Source: Robertkochia solimangrovi (GTDB taxonomy: Bacteria > Bacteroidota > Bacteroidia > Flavobacteriales > Flavobacteriaceae). Taken from it: DNA of 58,983 bases. The stretch spans positions 1 to 58,983 of the forward strand of contig NZ_QKWN01000005.1 of assembly GCF_007279655.1 (NCBI RefSeq), given 5' to 3'. The position numbers were made by a program, and so were the translations under genes. Shown here piece by piece: positions 17,405-25,337 of the stretch. The notes under the pieces were generated by a model, which saw nothing but the letters and a program-made list of their open reading frames with translations, searched no databases and was not told where the DNA came from. Numbering within the stretch: the stretch's first letter is position 1; every line of letters starts with the position of its first letter.

Positions 17405-20400
17405 ATGAGAGACTTTAAATACTACATCCTTTTCACCCTAATTTTAACCGTCTTCCATTCCGGCTTCGCCCAACAGGTGAATCCATGGGAAGAATCGGTT
17501 AGTACAACCCTGCAAAAGGGGCTGCTGTCCGGAGCCGACACAAAGATCTTCCGGCTTGATAAAGACCAGCTTAAAAATGCTCTTTTACCAGTTACCAAAG
17601 GAATTTCCGGTAAATCATCCGTCTCTCAGGTCACACTGACCTTTCCCGACATCAAAGGAACCGCTGACTACAGGGTGAGTCCCTATTCCACACTTTCCGC
17701 AGGTCTGCAGGAAAAATTCCCTGAGGTCAGGTCGTATAAAGGCATCAATGTTTCGGACCCCTCCAAAATACTTTACTTTACACTTGACCCTTATGGATTT
17801 CATGGGATGATACGAGAGGGACACGACATTCATTATATCAACCCGACAGAAAATACGAAGGACACCTATTATATCGCTTCCCGAAAAGACCTTTTGAGTA
17901 CTGATGACCAATGTTTGGTACTGGATGAAAACGCGATGAAGTCCACTGCTGAAAAGGAATTGCTATACCGTGGCGTAAATGACGGAAATCTACGAACCTA
18001 CAGACTGGCCATAGCCTGTACCGGTGAATACGCCACTTTTCATATCAACAGAGCAGGAGTTTCCAACGGGACCGAATCACAGAAGATCACAGCAGTACTT
18101 GCCGCTATGAACACCACAATGACGCGGGTGAATGGGGTATTTGAAAACGAACTGGCTATAACCATGGAGATCATCGCCAATAACGAGGAGATCATCTTTC
18201 TGGATTCAGCGACCGACGGACTTACTAACAGCAACGGAAATACTCTTTTGAACGAGATCCAGGATATAATCGATGATGCCATCGGCTTTACTAATTACGA
18301 TATCGGACATGTTTTCAGTACCGGAGGCGGTGGGGTTGCACAGGTAGCTTCGGTATGTACTTCAAATAAAGCGCGGGGTGTTACCGGACTCAACAGTCCG
18401 GTGAACGATGATTTCGATATCGACTTCGTCGCTCACGAAATGGGACATCAATTCGGCGCCACACATATTTTCAATAATTCCTGTGATGACAACCGCAGTG
18501 CGGCGACCGCTGTAGAACCCGGAAGCGGTTCGACGATCATGGGGTATGCGGGGTTATGCCCGGCAAACGTTCAGGGAAACAGCGATGCATATTTTAACGC
18601 CATCAGTATCGCTCAGATATGGGATAATGTTACTGTCGGCAACAGCCAATGTGCACAACTTACCGCTATCGGAAACAATGCTCCCGTGGTAACGGAGGGA
18701 GCAGATCACACGATTCCGGCAGGCACTCCCTTCGTACTGGAAGGAATCGCTTCCGATGCTGATGGAGATGGCCTCACCTATTGCTGGGAACAACAGAACA
18801 ATGAGATCGGCGAACAACCCCCGGCATCCACAGCAACTGGCGGACCAATATTCAGATCCAGAGCCCCGGTTTCCTCGCCAAAAAGATATTTCCCACAAGC
18901 AAGCGCCCTACTCAATAATAATCTGAGTCCGACCTGGGAAGTCATCCCTACTGTAAGCCGGACTATGGATTTTTCACTAACTGTAAGAGACAATAATGCA
19001 TTGGGAGGTCAGTCGACCCGTGACGATATTCAGATCGAGGTTCATGACACCGGCGAACCCTTTTCCGTAAGTTCACACACTTCAGAAAGTGTACTGGCTG
19101 GAGGATCGACCACACAGGTAACCTGGAATGTCGCCAATACCAATATCGCTCCCATCAACACTGACTTTGTAGATATCTACCTGATCGTTGACGGAAACTT
19201 TACTAATCCCGTACTAATTTCAGACAACACTGAAAATGACGGTGGACAGGAAGTGATCATACCGGGAGACATTTCATCAGACAATGTACGGATCATGGTA
19301 AAGGCAGATGACAATATTTATTTTGCCCTTAACACAGCCACCCTGGAAGTACAACAATCAAACTTCGCCCTGGAGATCCCAACTCTTGAATATGATGTTT
19401 GCCAGCCGAATGATCTTATCTTTACCTTTACGTACCATGCCTATTCCGGATTTAACGAAACCACTACTTTTTCAGCTACTGATGTTACCAGCGGACTCGC
19501 GGTTTCCTTTAGTCAGCCCACCGCTGTAAATGACAATACAGAAGTAGAAGTATCCGTTTCAGGAACCGGCAATACGGACACAGGACTGGTTAGTTTCGAT
19601 CTGATCGCTGAGTCATCGGGAGGTCAATCCAACACCTATCCGATCAGCATCAACCTGTATAATACCACTTTCGAACAACTGACGCTAAACACCCCTTCAG
19701 ACGGCTCCTCCAATGTACTTCTGGACAATGTTTTCACCTGGGAAGAACATACCAACGCCAAGAGTTACGAAATTCAGATCTCACAAACGCCAAATTTCAA
19801 TACGATCATCGAGACCGCAGAAGTAAATTCCCCGGAATATGTACCTCAAATGCTGGAAGGGAACACGCAATATTTCTGGAGAGTAAGACCCATCAATGAT
19901 TGCGGAGAAGGAGCTTTTTCGAATGCTTTTTCTTTCGCAAGTATTCCGATCAATTGCAACACATTTACGAACAACAATACCGTAAACATTCCTTCAGAGG
20001 GTACACAAACGATCACTTCAGTAATCGCTCTAAACGAACAGGCTACTCTGAACAGCCTGTCTGTTTCCGTGAATATAACACATACTTTTGTCGAAGACCT
20101 GATCATTACACTGACTTCCCCTTCCGGCAAGACTGCTACGCTTATCAGCCAGCAATGCGGAAGCGGACAAAACATGAATGTGACCTTTTCAGATGATGGG
20201 GACCCATTGGTCTGCGGTAATTTACCGGCGGTAAGTGGCACTGTACAACCACAACAGTCATTCTCGATCTTTAGAAATGAGCCTGTGAACGGGAATTGGA
20301 CATTGACCGTCAATGACACTTTTACTCAGGACGGAGGAACCCTCAATAGCTTCGGTCTGAACCTCTGTGTAAACGGGACCTTTGAAGAAGATTCTGACGG

Positions 20401-21199
20401 AGATGGAGTATTCGACAGTATCGATCAGTGCCCGGACACCCCTGCCAACTCAAAGGTAGACGTAAACGGATGCCCGATCTTTTCCGTTGCAGAAACCAAT
20501 TATCAGTTATTATTAACCGGCGAATCCTGTTCAGACAATAATGACGGAACTATCAGTATCACAACGGAAAGTTCATATAATTATACTGCAACCTTAACCG
20601 GTTTAAGCGGAAATATGGCAGTAGATTTCACCGACTCGGCATCTTTTAGCAATCTTTCAGCAGGGGTTTATCAACTCTGTTTTACCGTGGAGGGAGAAGA
20701 TGACTATCAGCAATGTTTCGACATCAACATTGAGGAACCGCAATCGCTTCAGGTTTACTCCGTAGCAGACCAAAGAACGAAAACAGTTACCCTTGAACTT
20801 TCAGGAGCGGACCTCTACAATATAGAACTCAACGGGATCACCACACAAACAGCAGCCTCCACCATAACGCTGGATCTGCAGGAAGGCATCAATAATCTGA
20901 AGGTAACTACCAATAAATCCTGTCAGGGAATCTATGAAGAAAAGATCAGCCTCGGAAATCTTCTGGTGGCAGCTCCGAATCCTTTCACCGACAAAGTGAC
21001 CGTTTACCACACCATGACCGGAGAAGCAGTATCGATACGGATCTATTCGCTATCGGGAAGAATGGTATACCGATCTGAAGGCATTACGAATAAAGGCCAA
21101 CAGCTCGAAATAAGCCTCGGACATTTACAACAGGGAATGTATCTGTTAAATCTTACAGACGGACAGGAGCAAAAAATCTTCAAACTGGTTAAAGAATGA
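17405..21199 (+). CDS. Type IX-secreted reprolysin-like (M12B) metalloprotease with P-domain
   Basis: A 1264-residue secreted zinc protease. It has a signal peptide (ends FHSGFAQQ) and a propeptide-like region to about 190. The metzincin catalytic domain carries HEMGHQFGATH (344-354) and a Met-turn at M379 (STIMGYAG). Beta-sandwich modules follow: a cadherin/Ig-like segment at about 420-545, then others including an Fn3-like segment near 760-845. A proprotein-convertase P domain spans about 850-988. A thrombospondin type 3 calcium repeat (DSDGDGVFDSIDQCPD) lies at about 996-1024. A C-terminal sorting domain (about 1190-1264, APNPFTDKVTV ... GMYLLNLTDG) targets it to the type IX system. The stop overlaps the next lipoprotein gene. 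It probably degrades extracellular protein. Confidence 0.93.
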   Translation: MRDFKYYILFTLILTVFHSGFAQQVNPWEESVSTTLQKGLLSGADTKIFRLDKDQLKNALLPVTKGISGKSSVSQVTLTFPDIKGTADYRVSPYSTLSAGLQEKFPEVRSYKGINVSDPSKILYFTLDPYGFHGMIREGHDIHYINPTENTKDTYYIASRKDLLSTDDQCLVLDENAMKSTAEKELLYRGVNDGNLRTYRLAIACTGEYATFHINRAGVSNGTESQKITAVLAAMNTTMTRVNGVFENELAITMEIIANNEEIIFLDSATDGLTNSNGNTLLNEIQDIIDDAIGFTNYDIGHVFSTGGGGVAQVASVCTSNKARGVTGLNSPVNDDFDIDFVAHEMGHQFGATHIFNNSCDDNRSAATAVEPGSGSTIMGYAGLCPANVQGNSDAYFNAISIAQIWDNVTVGNSQCAQLTAIGNNAPVVTEGADHTIPAGTPFVLEGIASDADGDGLTYCWEQQNNEIGEQPPASTATGGPIFRSRAPVSSPKRYFPQASALLNNNLSPTWEVIPTVSRTMDFSLTVRDNNALGGQSTRDDIQIEVHDTGEPFSVSSHTSESVLAGGSTTQVTWNVANTNIAPINTDFVDIYLIVDGNFTNPVLISDNTENDGGQEVIIPGDISSDNVRIMVKADDNIYFALNTATLEVQQSNFALEIPTLEYDVCQPNDLIFTFTYHAYSGFNETTTFSATDVTSGLAVSFSQPTAVNDNTEVEVSVSGTGNTDTGLVSFDLIAESSGGQSNTYPISINLYNTTFEQLTLNTPSDGSSNVLLDNVFTWEEHTNAKSYEIQISQTPNFNTIIETAEVNSPEYVPQMLEGNTQYFWRVRPINDCGEGAFSNAFSFASIPINCNTFTNNNTVNIPSEGTQTITSVIALNEQATLNSLSVSVNITHTFVEDLIITLTSPSGKTATLISQQCGSGQNMNVTFSDDGDPLVCGNLPAVSGTVQPQQSFSIFRNEPVNGNWTLTVNDTFTQDGGTLNSFGLNLCVNGTFEEDSDGDGVFDSIDQCPDTPANSKVDVNGCPIFSVAETNYQLLLTGESCSDNNDGTISITTESSYNYTATLTGLSGNMAVDFTDSASFSNLSAGVYQLCFTVEGEDDYQQCFDINIEEPQSLQVYSVADQRTKTVTLELSGADLYNIELNGITTQTAASTITLDLQEGINNLKVTTNKSCQGIYEEKISLGNLLVAAPNPFTDKVTVYHTMTGEAVSIRIYSLSGRMVYRSEGITNKGQQLEISLGHLQQGMYLLNLTDGQEQKIFKLVKE

Positions 21200-21888
21200 G
21201 AAAAATCTTAATCTACATAAGTCTTGCATTGGTAATTTTAAGTTGTGGTAAGGACGACCCGGCACCGAGTAGTCCGGAAACTCCGCAACTTGTATTCCCG
21301 GAAAACAATTCAGAATGCATCGAAGGCGCCATTAACGGAACGAATTTAAGCACCATCGGTTTCACCTGGGAAACCACCGCAAGAGCAGACCGGTATACCC
21401 TTACGGTAAAAAATCTGGAAGACGGATCTTCGAGCACTTATGCTACAACCAATACAACATATGATGTAAGTTTAATGCGGGGAATGCCATACTCATGGCA
21501 GGTGACCGCGATCAATGATGCTTTAACTGACCAGCCAACGAATAGCGCCACCTGGAAATTCTATAATGCAGGTACCGGCACTTCATCATATCCACCGTTT
21601 CCGGCTGAATTATTATACCCGCAATCAGGAGCGAATATCTATTATGAGACCGGTAGCAGTATCGATCTTCAATGGGATGCCAGTGATGTGGACGGTGACA
21701 TCACTACCTACACGATTCTTTTTGGAACCAACTCAAACCCACAAAATGTTGCCGGAATCAATATCACGTTAAAAAGGCTAACGGTAAGCGATCTGGTTAA
21801 GAACCAAACCTATTATTGGCGTGTGATCACCAATGATGCGAACGGCAACCGATCTTATTCCGAAGTTTCACAATTCAGAACGCGTTAA
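21196..21888 (+). CDS. Fn3-like surface lipoprotein
   Basis: A 230-residue lipoprotein: the signal peptide ends ALVILSC, with acylated Cys at about residue 17, then a KDDPAPSSPE linker typical of Bacteroidetes outer-membrane lipoproteins. Two fibronectin type III-like repeats follow, each with the pattern 'Pro-rich start ... W ... Y ... YxWxV/YYWRV'. Examples are GFTWETTARADRYTLTV ... MPYSWQVTA and DLQWDASDVDGDITTYTILFG ... NQTYYWRVITN. The ATG overlaps the protease stop (ATGA), so the two are translationally coupled. A role as surface partner or anchor of the protease is inferred. Confidence 0.85.
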   Translation: MRKILIYISLALVILSCGKDDPAPSSPETPQLVFPENNSECIEGAINGTNLSTIGFTWETTARADRYTLTVKNLEDGSSSTYATTNTTYDVSLMRGMPYSWQVTAINDALTDQPTNSATWKFYNAGTGTSSYPPFPAELLYPQSGANIYYETGSSIDLQWDASDVDGDITTYTILFGTNSNPQNVAGINITLKRLTVSDLVKNQTYYWRVITNDANGNRSYSEVSQFRTR

Positions 21889-21961
21889 AATAGAGATTTT
21901 GTTTGAATTTAGCCCAGGCTTAAAGCTCTATACCCGTTCTTCACATTCAAACTTTGCTTTT

Positions 21962-22038
21962 GAATTGAGAATGGAGAATGGAGAATTAAGGATTGAGGAT
22001 TAAGGATTAAGGATTATGGATTATGGATTATGGATTTA
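21962..22038. repeat. Tandem heptad repeat, 11 units
   Basis: Eleven contiguous 7-bp units drifting from GAATTGA/GAATGGA through GGATTAA to GGATTAT. This is the same unit length and consensus (GRATKRA-like) as the array at 8803-8928. It lies between convergent genes. Confidence 0.9.
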
Positions 22039-22082
22039 TGATTACTACTTAACACTAAGGCCTCTTGTGCTTACATTACACC

Positions 22083-22706
22083 CTAAGTATTATTGAACGT
22101 ATTCATGGTATTGGCGAGTCCGGCGGTGCCGAAGGATTTTATGAGGGCTACGGAACGATCGAGTCTTTCCTTCATTTTGGCCTCTTCATCGGCATTCCAC
22201 TCACCGAGGACATAATCGACCTGGCGGCCTTTTTCGAAATCAGCGCCTACACCAAAACGGAATCGGTTATAGACATTGGATCCGAGTTGTGCCTGAATAT
22301 CTTTTAAACCGTTATGTCCGCCATCGGAGCCTTTCGTCTTAACCCGAATAGTTCCGAAAGGTAGGTTCAGGTCGTCAGTGATGACAAGGAGGTTTTCCGG
22401 CGCGATCTTTTCGAGTTGCATCCAGTATCGAACCGCTTTCCCGCTCAGGTTCATATAGGTACTGGGTTTGAGTAATAAAAAGGTACGTCCTTTGTATTTA
22501 TAGGTCGTCATATCGCCTAATTTACGGGTCTCGAAGGTGAGTCCTTCCTGGGCAGCGAGATGGTCAAGGACTTTAAATCCGATATTATGACGTGTATTTT
22601 CGTATTGCGAACCAATATTACCGAGTCCGACAACGAGGAACTTTTTCATATCCGTAACTTTTACAGGCTTATCTTTTCGAAAGATATCAAACAGCCGGTC
22701 AATCAT
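22083..22706 (-). CDS. pth: Peptidyl-tRNA hydrolase
   Basis: Releases tRNA from peptidyl-tRNA that has dropped off the ribosome. The motif VGLGNIGSQYENTRHNIGF contains the catalytic His, and further conserved blocks are KPSTYMNLSGKAV, DDLNLPFGTIRVKTKGSDGGHNG and YNRFRFGVG. The 207-residue form includes a 19-residue N-terminal extension before MKKFLVVG. Such extensions are common in flavobacterial Pth, so either Met may be the start. The gene follows rplY, separated by the rplY terminator. Confidence 0.96.
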   Translation of the reverse strand: MIDRLFDIFRKDKPVKVTDMKKFLVVGLGNIGSQYENTRHNIGFKVLDHLAAQEGLTFETRKLGDMTTYKYKGRTFLLLKPSTYMNLSGKAVRYWMQLEKIAPENLLVITDDLNLPFGTIRVKTKGSDGGHNGLKDIQAQLGSNVYNRFRFGVGADFEKGRQVDYVLGEWNADEEAKMKERLDRSVALIKSFGTAGLANTMNTFNNT

Positions 22707-22720
22707 AGTTAAGTTTTAGG

Positions 22721-22728
22721 CAAAAATA
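22721..22728 (-). promoter_or_regulatory. -7 element of pth
   Basis: The minus strand reads TATTTTTG, an exact TAnnTTTG match 15 nt upstream of the pth ATG and just beyond the rplY terminator hairpin. A -33 TTG is not evident. Confidence 0.4.
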
Positions 22729-22760
22729 AAAAGCACCCTTTAAAGAAAAAGGGTGCTTTT
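22729..22760 (-). terminator. Rho-independent terminator of rplY
   Basis: AAAAGCACCCTTT pairs perfectly with AAAGGGTGCTTTT around a 6-nt loop. The A-tract on the plus strand becomes a U-run at the 3' end of the minus-strand transcript. It ends the prs-rplY transcript. Confidence 0.9.
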
Positions 22761-22781
22761 AAGATTTATAGCTGTAAAGGC

Positions 22782-23381
22782 TTATTTTTTACCAGACTTC
22801 TCAGCTTTAGCAGCTTCCTGAGCAGCTTTCATAGCAGCACGTGAAATTCTCACCTGACATACTACGGTGTTATCTGGATGCATGATCTTATAATTATCAT
22901 TCGCAAGTGCAGTAACATAAAGTTTGTTACCGATGTTAAGCGAAGTGATATCAGCATCGATAAAATCAGGAAGGTTAGCTGGAAGCGCTTTAACCTTCAG
23001 TTTACGTTGGTTAAGACGTAGAACACCACCGGCCATAACCCCTGGAGAGTTACCTACTCTACGTACCGGGATCTCGATAGTTACTTCTTTATCATCGTGT
23101 AACTGATAGAAATCGATGTGTAAGATTTCATCGCTAACAGGATCAAACTGGATATCCTGCATAATAGCATTAAGCTTAGTTCCGTCCTCCAATGAAATTA
23201 CCACAGTGTGTGCATTCGGAGTGTAAACAAGATCTTTAAAAGACATTGTATCTGCTGAAAAATGTAATGGCTTGTCTCCTCCGTATAACACGCAAGGAAC
23301 CTTTCCAGCATTACGTAAGGCTTTAGTCGACGACTTACCCACGCTTTCTCTTTGAGATCCTTCAATAGTGATTGACTTCAT
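22782..23381 (-). CDS. rplY: 50S ribosomal protein L25 / Ctc
   Basis: Binds 5S rRNA in the large subunit. The 199-residue protein is the long Ctc form. The N-terminal L25 domain ([27 protein letters not shown]) is followed by the C-terminal beta-rich TL5 domain ([19 protein letters not shown]). It ends in a low-complexity Ala/Lys tail ([10 protein letters not shown]), as usual for Bacteroidetes. It lies 23 nt after prs and shares its transcript. Confidence 0.96.
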   Translation of the reverse strand: MKSITIEGSQRESVGKSSTKALRNAGKVPCVLYGGDKPLHFSADTMSFKDLVYTPNAHTVVISLEDGTKLNAIMQDIQFDPVSDEILHIDFYQLHDDKEVTIEIPVRRVGNSPGVMAGGVLRLNQRKLKVKALPANLPDFIDADITSLNIGNKLYVTALANDNYKIMHPDNTVVCQVRISRAAMKAAQEAAKAEKSGKK

Positions 23382-23404
23382 TATATAAATATTAAATTAA
23401 TATA

Positions 23405-24346
23405 CTACATTAAAAACTTAGAACTGATACTGGTATTGTGGTGTACGCGATGCATAACATCTGCGAACAGGTCGGCACAGCTCAGTACTTTGATCTTTGG
23501 TGATTCCTGTTTCAATGGAATGGAATCGGTAACGATCAGTTCAGTAAGTTTTGAATTTTCGATACGCTCATAGGCATTACCTGAAAGCAGGGCATGTGTG
23601 GTGATGGCTCTAACGCTCAATGCACCTCTTTCGATCATCAGATCGGCAGCCTTGGTCAGGGTTCCTGCGGTATCTACCATATCATCTACAAGAACGACAT
23701 TCTTATTGGTCACATCACCGATCAGTTCCATATGATCGATCACGTTCGCTTTTTTACGTTGTTTATAACAGATCACCACGTCACTGGCAAGGAATTTCGA
23801 ATAAGCGTATGCTCTTTTCGACCCCCCCATATCAGGAGATGCGATGGTCAGGTTATCGAGTTTCAGACTTTCGAGATAAGGAAGGAAAATGGTTGAAGCA
23901 AAAAGGTGATCAACCGGTTTTTCAAAGAATCCCTGAATCTGGTCCGCGTGGAGGTCCATAGTAATAATACGGGTCGCTCCTGCAGCCTCGAGTAATTTAG
24001 CAACCAGCTTCGCTCCTATCGGAACACGCGGCTTATCTTTACGATCCTGGCGTGCCCATCCGAAATACGGCATTACTGCGGTAATGTGACGAGCGGAAGC
24101 GCGTTTAGCTGCATCGAGCATCAACAACATTTCCATAAGGTTTTCCGGACCCGGATTGGTAGAACCGATAATAAATACACGTGATCCGCGCACCGATTCT
24201 TCGAATGAAGGCTGAAACTCACCATCACTGTAACGTGAGAAGGAAACCTTCCCGAGTTCGGCTCCAAAGGCCCTGGCTATTTTCCCTGCTAATTCCGAAG
24301 TTTGCGTACATGCAAATATCTTTGGATCGGGCATTGAATAAGGCAT
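23405..24346 (-). CDS. prs: Ribose-phosphate pyrophosphokinase
   Basis: Makes PRPP from ribose 5-phosphate and ATP for nucleotide, His and Trp synthesis. The 313-residue class I enzyme shows the FSRYSDGEFQPSFEESVRG region and the ATP-binding YFGWARQDRK. The metal/ribose segment MDLHADQIQGFF and the PRPP-binding loop VVLVDDMVDTAGTLTKAA are also present. A perfect TAAATTTG element lies upstream on the same strand. The prs-rplY pair is conserved across Bacteroidetes. Confidence 0.97.
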   Translation of the reverse strand: MPYSMPDPKIFACTQTSELAGKIARAFGAELGKVSFSRYSDGEFQPSFEESVRGSRVFIIGSTNPGPENLMEMLLMLDAAKRASARHITAVMPYFGWARQDRKDKPRVPIGAKLVAKLLEAAGATRIITMDLHADQIQGFFEKPVDHLFASTIFLPYLESLKLDNLTIASPDMGGSKRAYAYSKFLASDVVICYKQRKKANVIDHMELIGDVTNKNVVLVDDMVDTAGTLTKAADLMIERGALSVRAITTHALLSGNAYERIENSKLTELIVTDSIPLKQESPKIKVLSCADLFADVMHRVHHNTSISSKFLM

Positions 24347-24397
24347 TTAAAAAACTGTTTTATAGGTTGTTATTGTACTCGCTTTCAAAATGAGGTG

Positions 24398-24405
24398 CAA
24401 ATTTA
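24398..24405 (-). promoter_or_regulatory. -7 element of prs-rplY
   Basis: The minus strand reads TAAATTTG, an exact TAnnTTTG match 52 nt upstream of the prs ATG. It is divergent from the tRNA promoter at 24451-24478. Confidence 0.5.
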
Positions 24406-24450
24406 GAAATTTATTCGAAGACGGAAAGTATATTTGTTGGTATTTTTGTT

Positions 24451-24478
24451 TTGGAAATAAAAATATTTTATAGTTTTG
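24451..24478 (+). promoter_or_regulatory. Full promoter ahead of the tRNA-Leu array
   Basis: TTG (24451-24453), a 17-nt spacer and TAGTTTTG (24471-24478) fit the Bacteroidetes TTG-N17-TAnnTTTG promoter exactly. It is followed by a short hairpin (ACCGCTT / AAGCGGT near 24482-24501) and then by the truncated tRNA-Leu piece at 24512. It looks like the original tRNA-Leu promoter. The intact tRNA now lies about 430 nt further on, and no equal match precedes it. Confidence 0.75.
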
Positions 24479-24511
24479 CACACCGCTTCATGGAAAGCGG
24501 TTGAATTTAAT

Positions 24512-24535
24512 GCTCGAGTGGCGGAATTGGTAGAC
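24512..24535 (+). pseudogene. 5' fragment of tRNA-Leu
   Basis: Twenty-four bases identical to the first 24 of the intact tRNA-Leu at 24943: acceptor arm GCTCGAG, then the D-arm up to GGTAGAC. Identity then breaks off inside the D-arm, where a nested hairpin begins. After the hairpin the text resumes GCGC-T-GAT, resembling the next tRNA bases but degraded. No 3' half is present here. It is best read as the remnant of a target-site duplication or of a tRNA copy disrupted by insertion. Confidence 0.85.
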
Positions 24536-24570
24536 CTGTCTACCGATAGGCGGGCCTATCAAACGACAGG
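24535..24570 (+). repeat. Nested palindromic (REP-like) hairpin
   Basis: CCTGTC (24535-24540) pairs with GACAGG (24565-24570). Inside it GATAGGC (24545-24551) pairs with GCCTATC (24554-24560). It sits at the break in the tRNA D-arm. A diverged second version (TGTC/GACA outside, CTGCC/GGCAG inside) lies at 24853-24888. Confidence 0.85.
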
Positions 24571-24595
24571 CAGGCGCGCTTGATGAAATATTGAA
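24562..24595 (+). repeat. 34-bp direct repeat, left copy
   Basis: It matches 24882-24915 with two mismatches; the first 25 bases are identical (AACGACAGGCAGG followed by CGCGCTTGATGA). The two copies bracket the GIY-YIG gene exactly. Confidence 0.9.
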
Positions 24596-24601
24596 TTATT
24601 G

Positions 24602-24844
24602 ATGATCGTTTATGCACTTTCCAGTATCAACAGAAATTACATTTATGTAGGCATGACACAGAATCTGGAAGAAAGGTTTAAACGGCATAATGAAGGAAGA
24701 GAGAAAACGACAAAGCCGTATGCTCCGTTCTCAATTCTTTATCAGGAAGAATGTCCAGATCGAATCGCTGCTAGAAAGCGAGAAAAGTTTTGGAAATCTG
24801 GAATAGGTAAAGAAAAATTAAGAACTTTGAGAGATCAAACTTGA
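24602..24844 (+). CDS. Small GIY-YIG endonuclease-domain protein
   Basis: An 80-residue stand-alone GIY-YIG nuclease module. Its 'VYALSS ... YIYVGMT' strands correspond to GIY and YIG. The catalytic Arg lies in NLEERFKRH, and the Glu-containing helix REKFWKSGIGKEKL follows. ATG at 24602 is preferred to a TTG one codon earlier. There is no DNA-binding domain, unlike UvrC or large homing endonucleases. The gene is bracketed by 34-bp direct repeats and lies between a broken and an intact copy of tRNA-Leu. That arrangement suggests a minimal homing or mobile unit that targets the tRNA gene. Family membership is firm; mobility is inferred. Confidence 0.88.
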   Translation: MIVYALSSINRNYIYVGMTQNLEERFKRHNEGREKTTKPYAPFSILYQEECPDRIAARKREKFWKSGIGKEKLRTLRDQT

Positions 24845-24881
24845 AGTTCGAGTGTCTGACTGCCGAATGGCAGGCATATCT

Positions 24882-24915
24882 AACGACAGGCAGGCGCGCT
24901 TGATGACATACTGAA
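24882..24915 (+). repeat. 34-bp direct repeat, right copy
   Basis: Right partner of the repeat at 24562-24595 (two mismatches). It is preceded by GTTCGAGTG (24846-24854), possibly a decayed tRNA 5' end, and a weak hairpin. It ends 27 nt before the intact tRNA-Leu. Confidence 0.9.
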
Positions 24916-24942
24916 ATTAGATCTGAAGAGATCACACTATTA

Positions 24943-25024
24943 GCTCGAGTGGCGGAATTGGTAGACGCGCTGGATTCAAAATCCAGTTCTTTCGGGAGTG
25001 TGGGTTCGATTCCCACCTCGAGTA
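24943..25024 (+). tRNA. tRNA-Leu (anticodon CAA)
   Basis: An 82-nt class II tRNA without encoded CCA. The acceptor stem GCTCGAG (24943-24949) pairs with CTCGAGT (25017-25023), with a G-U first pair, and A73 is the discriminator. The anticodon stem CTGGA/TCCAG closes the loop TTCAAAA with CAA at 24977-24979. A long variable arm follows. The T arm is GTGGG/CCCAC with loop TTCGATT. It reads UUG codons. It has no convincing promoter of its own within about 95 nt, so read-through from 24451-24478 across the GIY-YIG gene is likely. Its last 16 nt form part of the island repeat. Confidence 0.96.
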
Positions 25025-25080
25025 CAGCGAAGCCTTGTGAAATGAAAATTTCGCAAGGCTTTTTTATTTTATTGAATTTC
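25009..25080 (+). repeat. 72-bp direct repeat (attL-like)
   Basis: It contains the tRNA-Leu 3' end (25009-25024) and its terminator, and recurs at 31707-31778 with a single mismatch (T25073 against G31771). A tRNA 3'-end direct repeat is the classic footprint of site-specific integration. Confidence 0.93.
25030..25067 (+). terminator. Terminator of tRNA-Leu
   Basis: AAGCCTTG (25030-25037) and GAAAT pair with ATTTC and CAAGGCTT (25054-25061), with one T/G mismatch in the stem and a GAAA loop, followed by a T-run. An identical copy lies at 31728-31765 in the distal repeat. Confidence 0.9.
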
Positions 25081-25337
25081 ACTGCTTCAATTTAACCTGC
25101 TTTATTTCAAATCTTACTTTTCCCATTACAATCCCTGAACTTAAACCCTGGAAATCAATTCACGAAATCACACCTCAACTTGAGATTTTCATGTTGCAAA
25201 ACAACAGTCAATTATCTAATTTTCATATATTTATGGTGTCCCGCGTCCACACCAAATAATTAACAACCTTCCAGATAGGTGTATTGCTTAAACATTATTG
25301 CTTTATGGTATAAAGGTGATTAATAAAATTTGAAATT
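25081..25337. other. Non-coding left end of the island
   Basis: About 260 bp between the attL-like repeat and the sulfatase gene. No integrase, tRNA or recognisable gene is present. TAAAATTTG near 25325-25333 resembles a promoter -7 box with one extra base. Confidence 0.5.

Noticed and set aside
24602-24844. GIY-YIG gene as UvrC excinuclease
   Set aside because: The product is only the ~80-residue nuclease module without UvrB-binding or helix-hairpin-helix domains.
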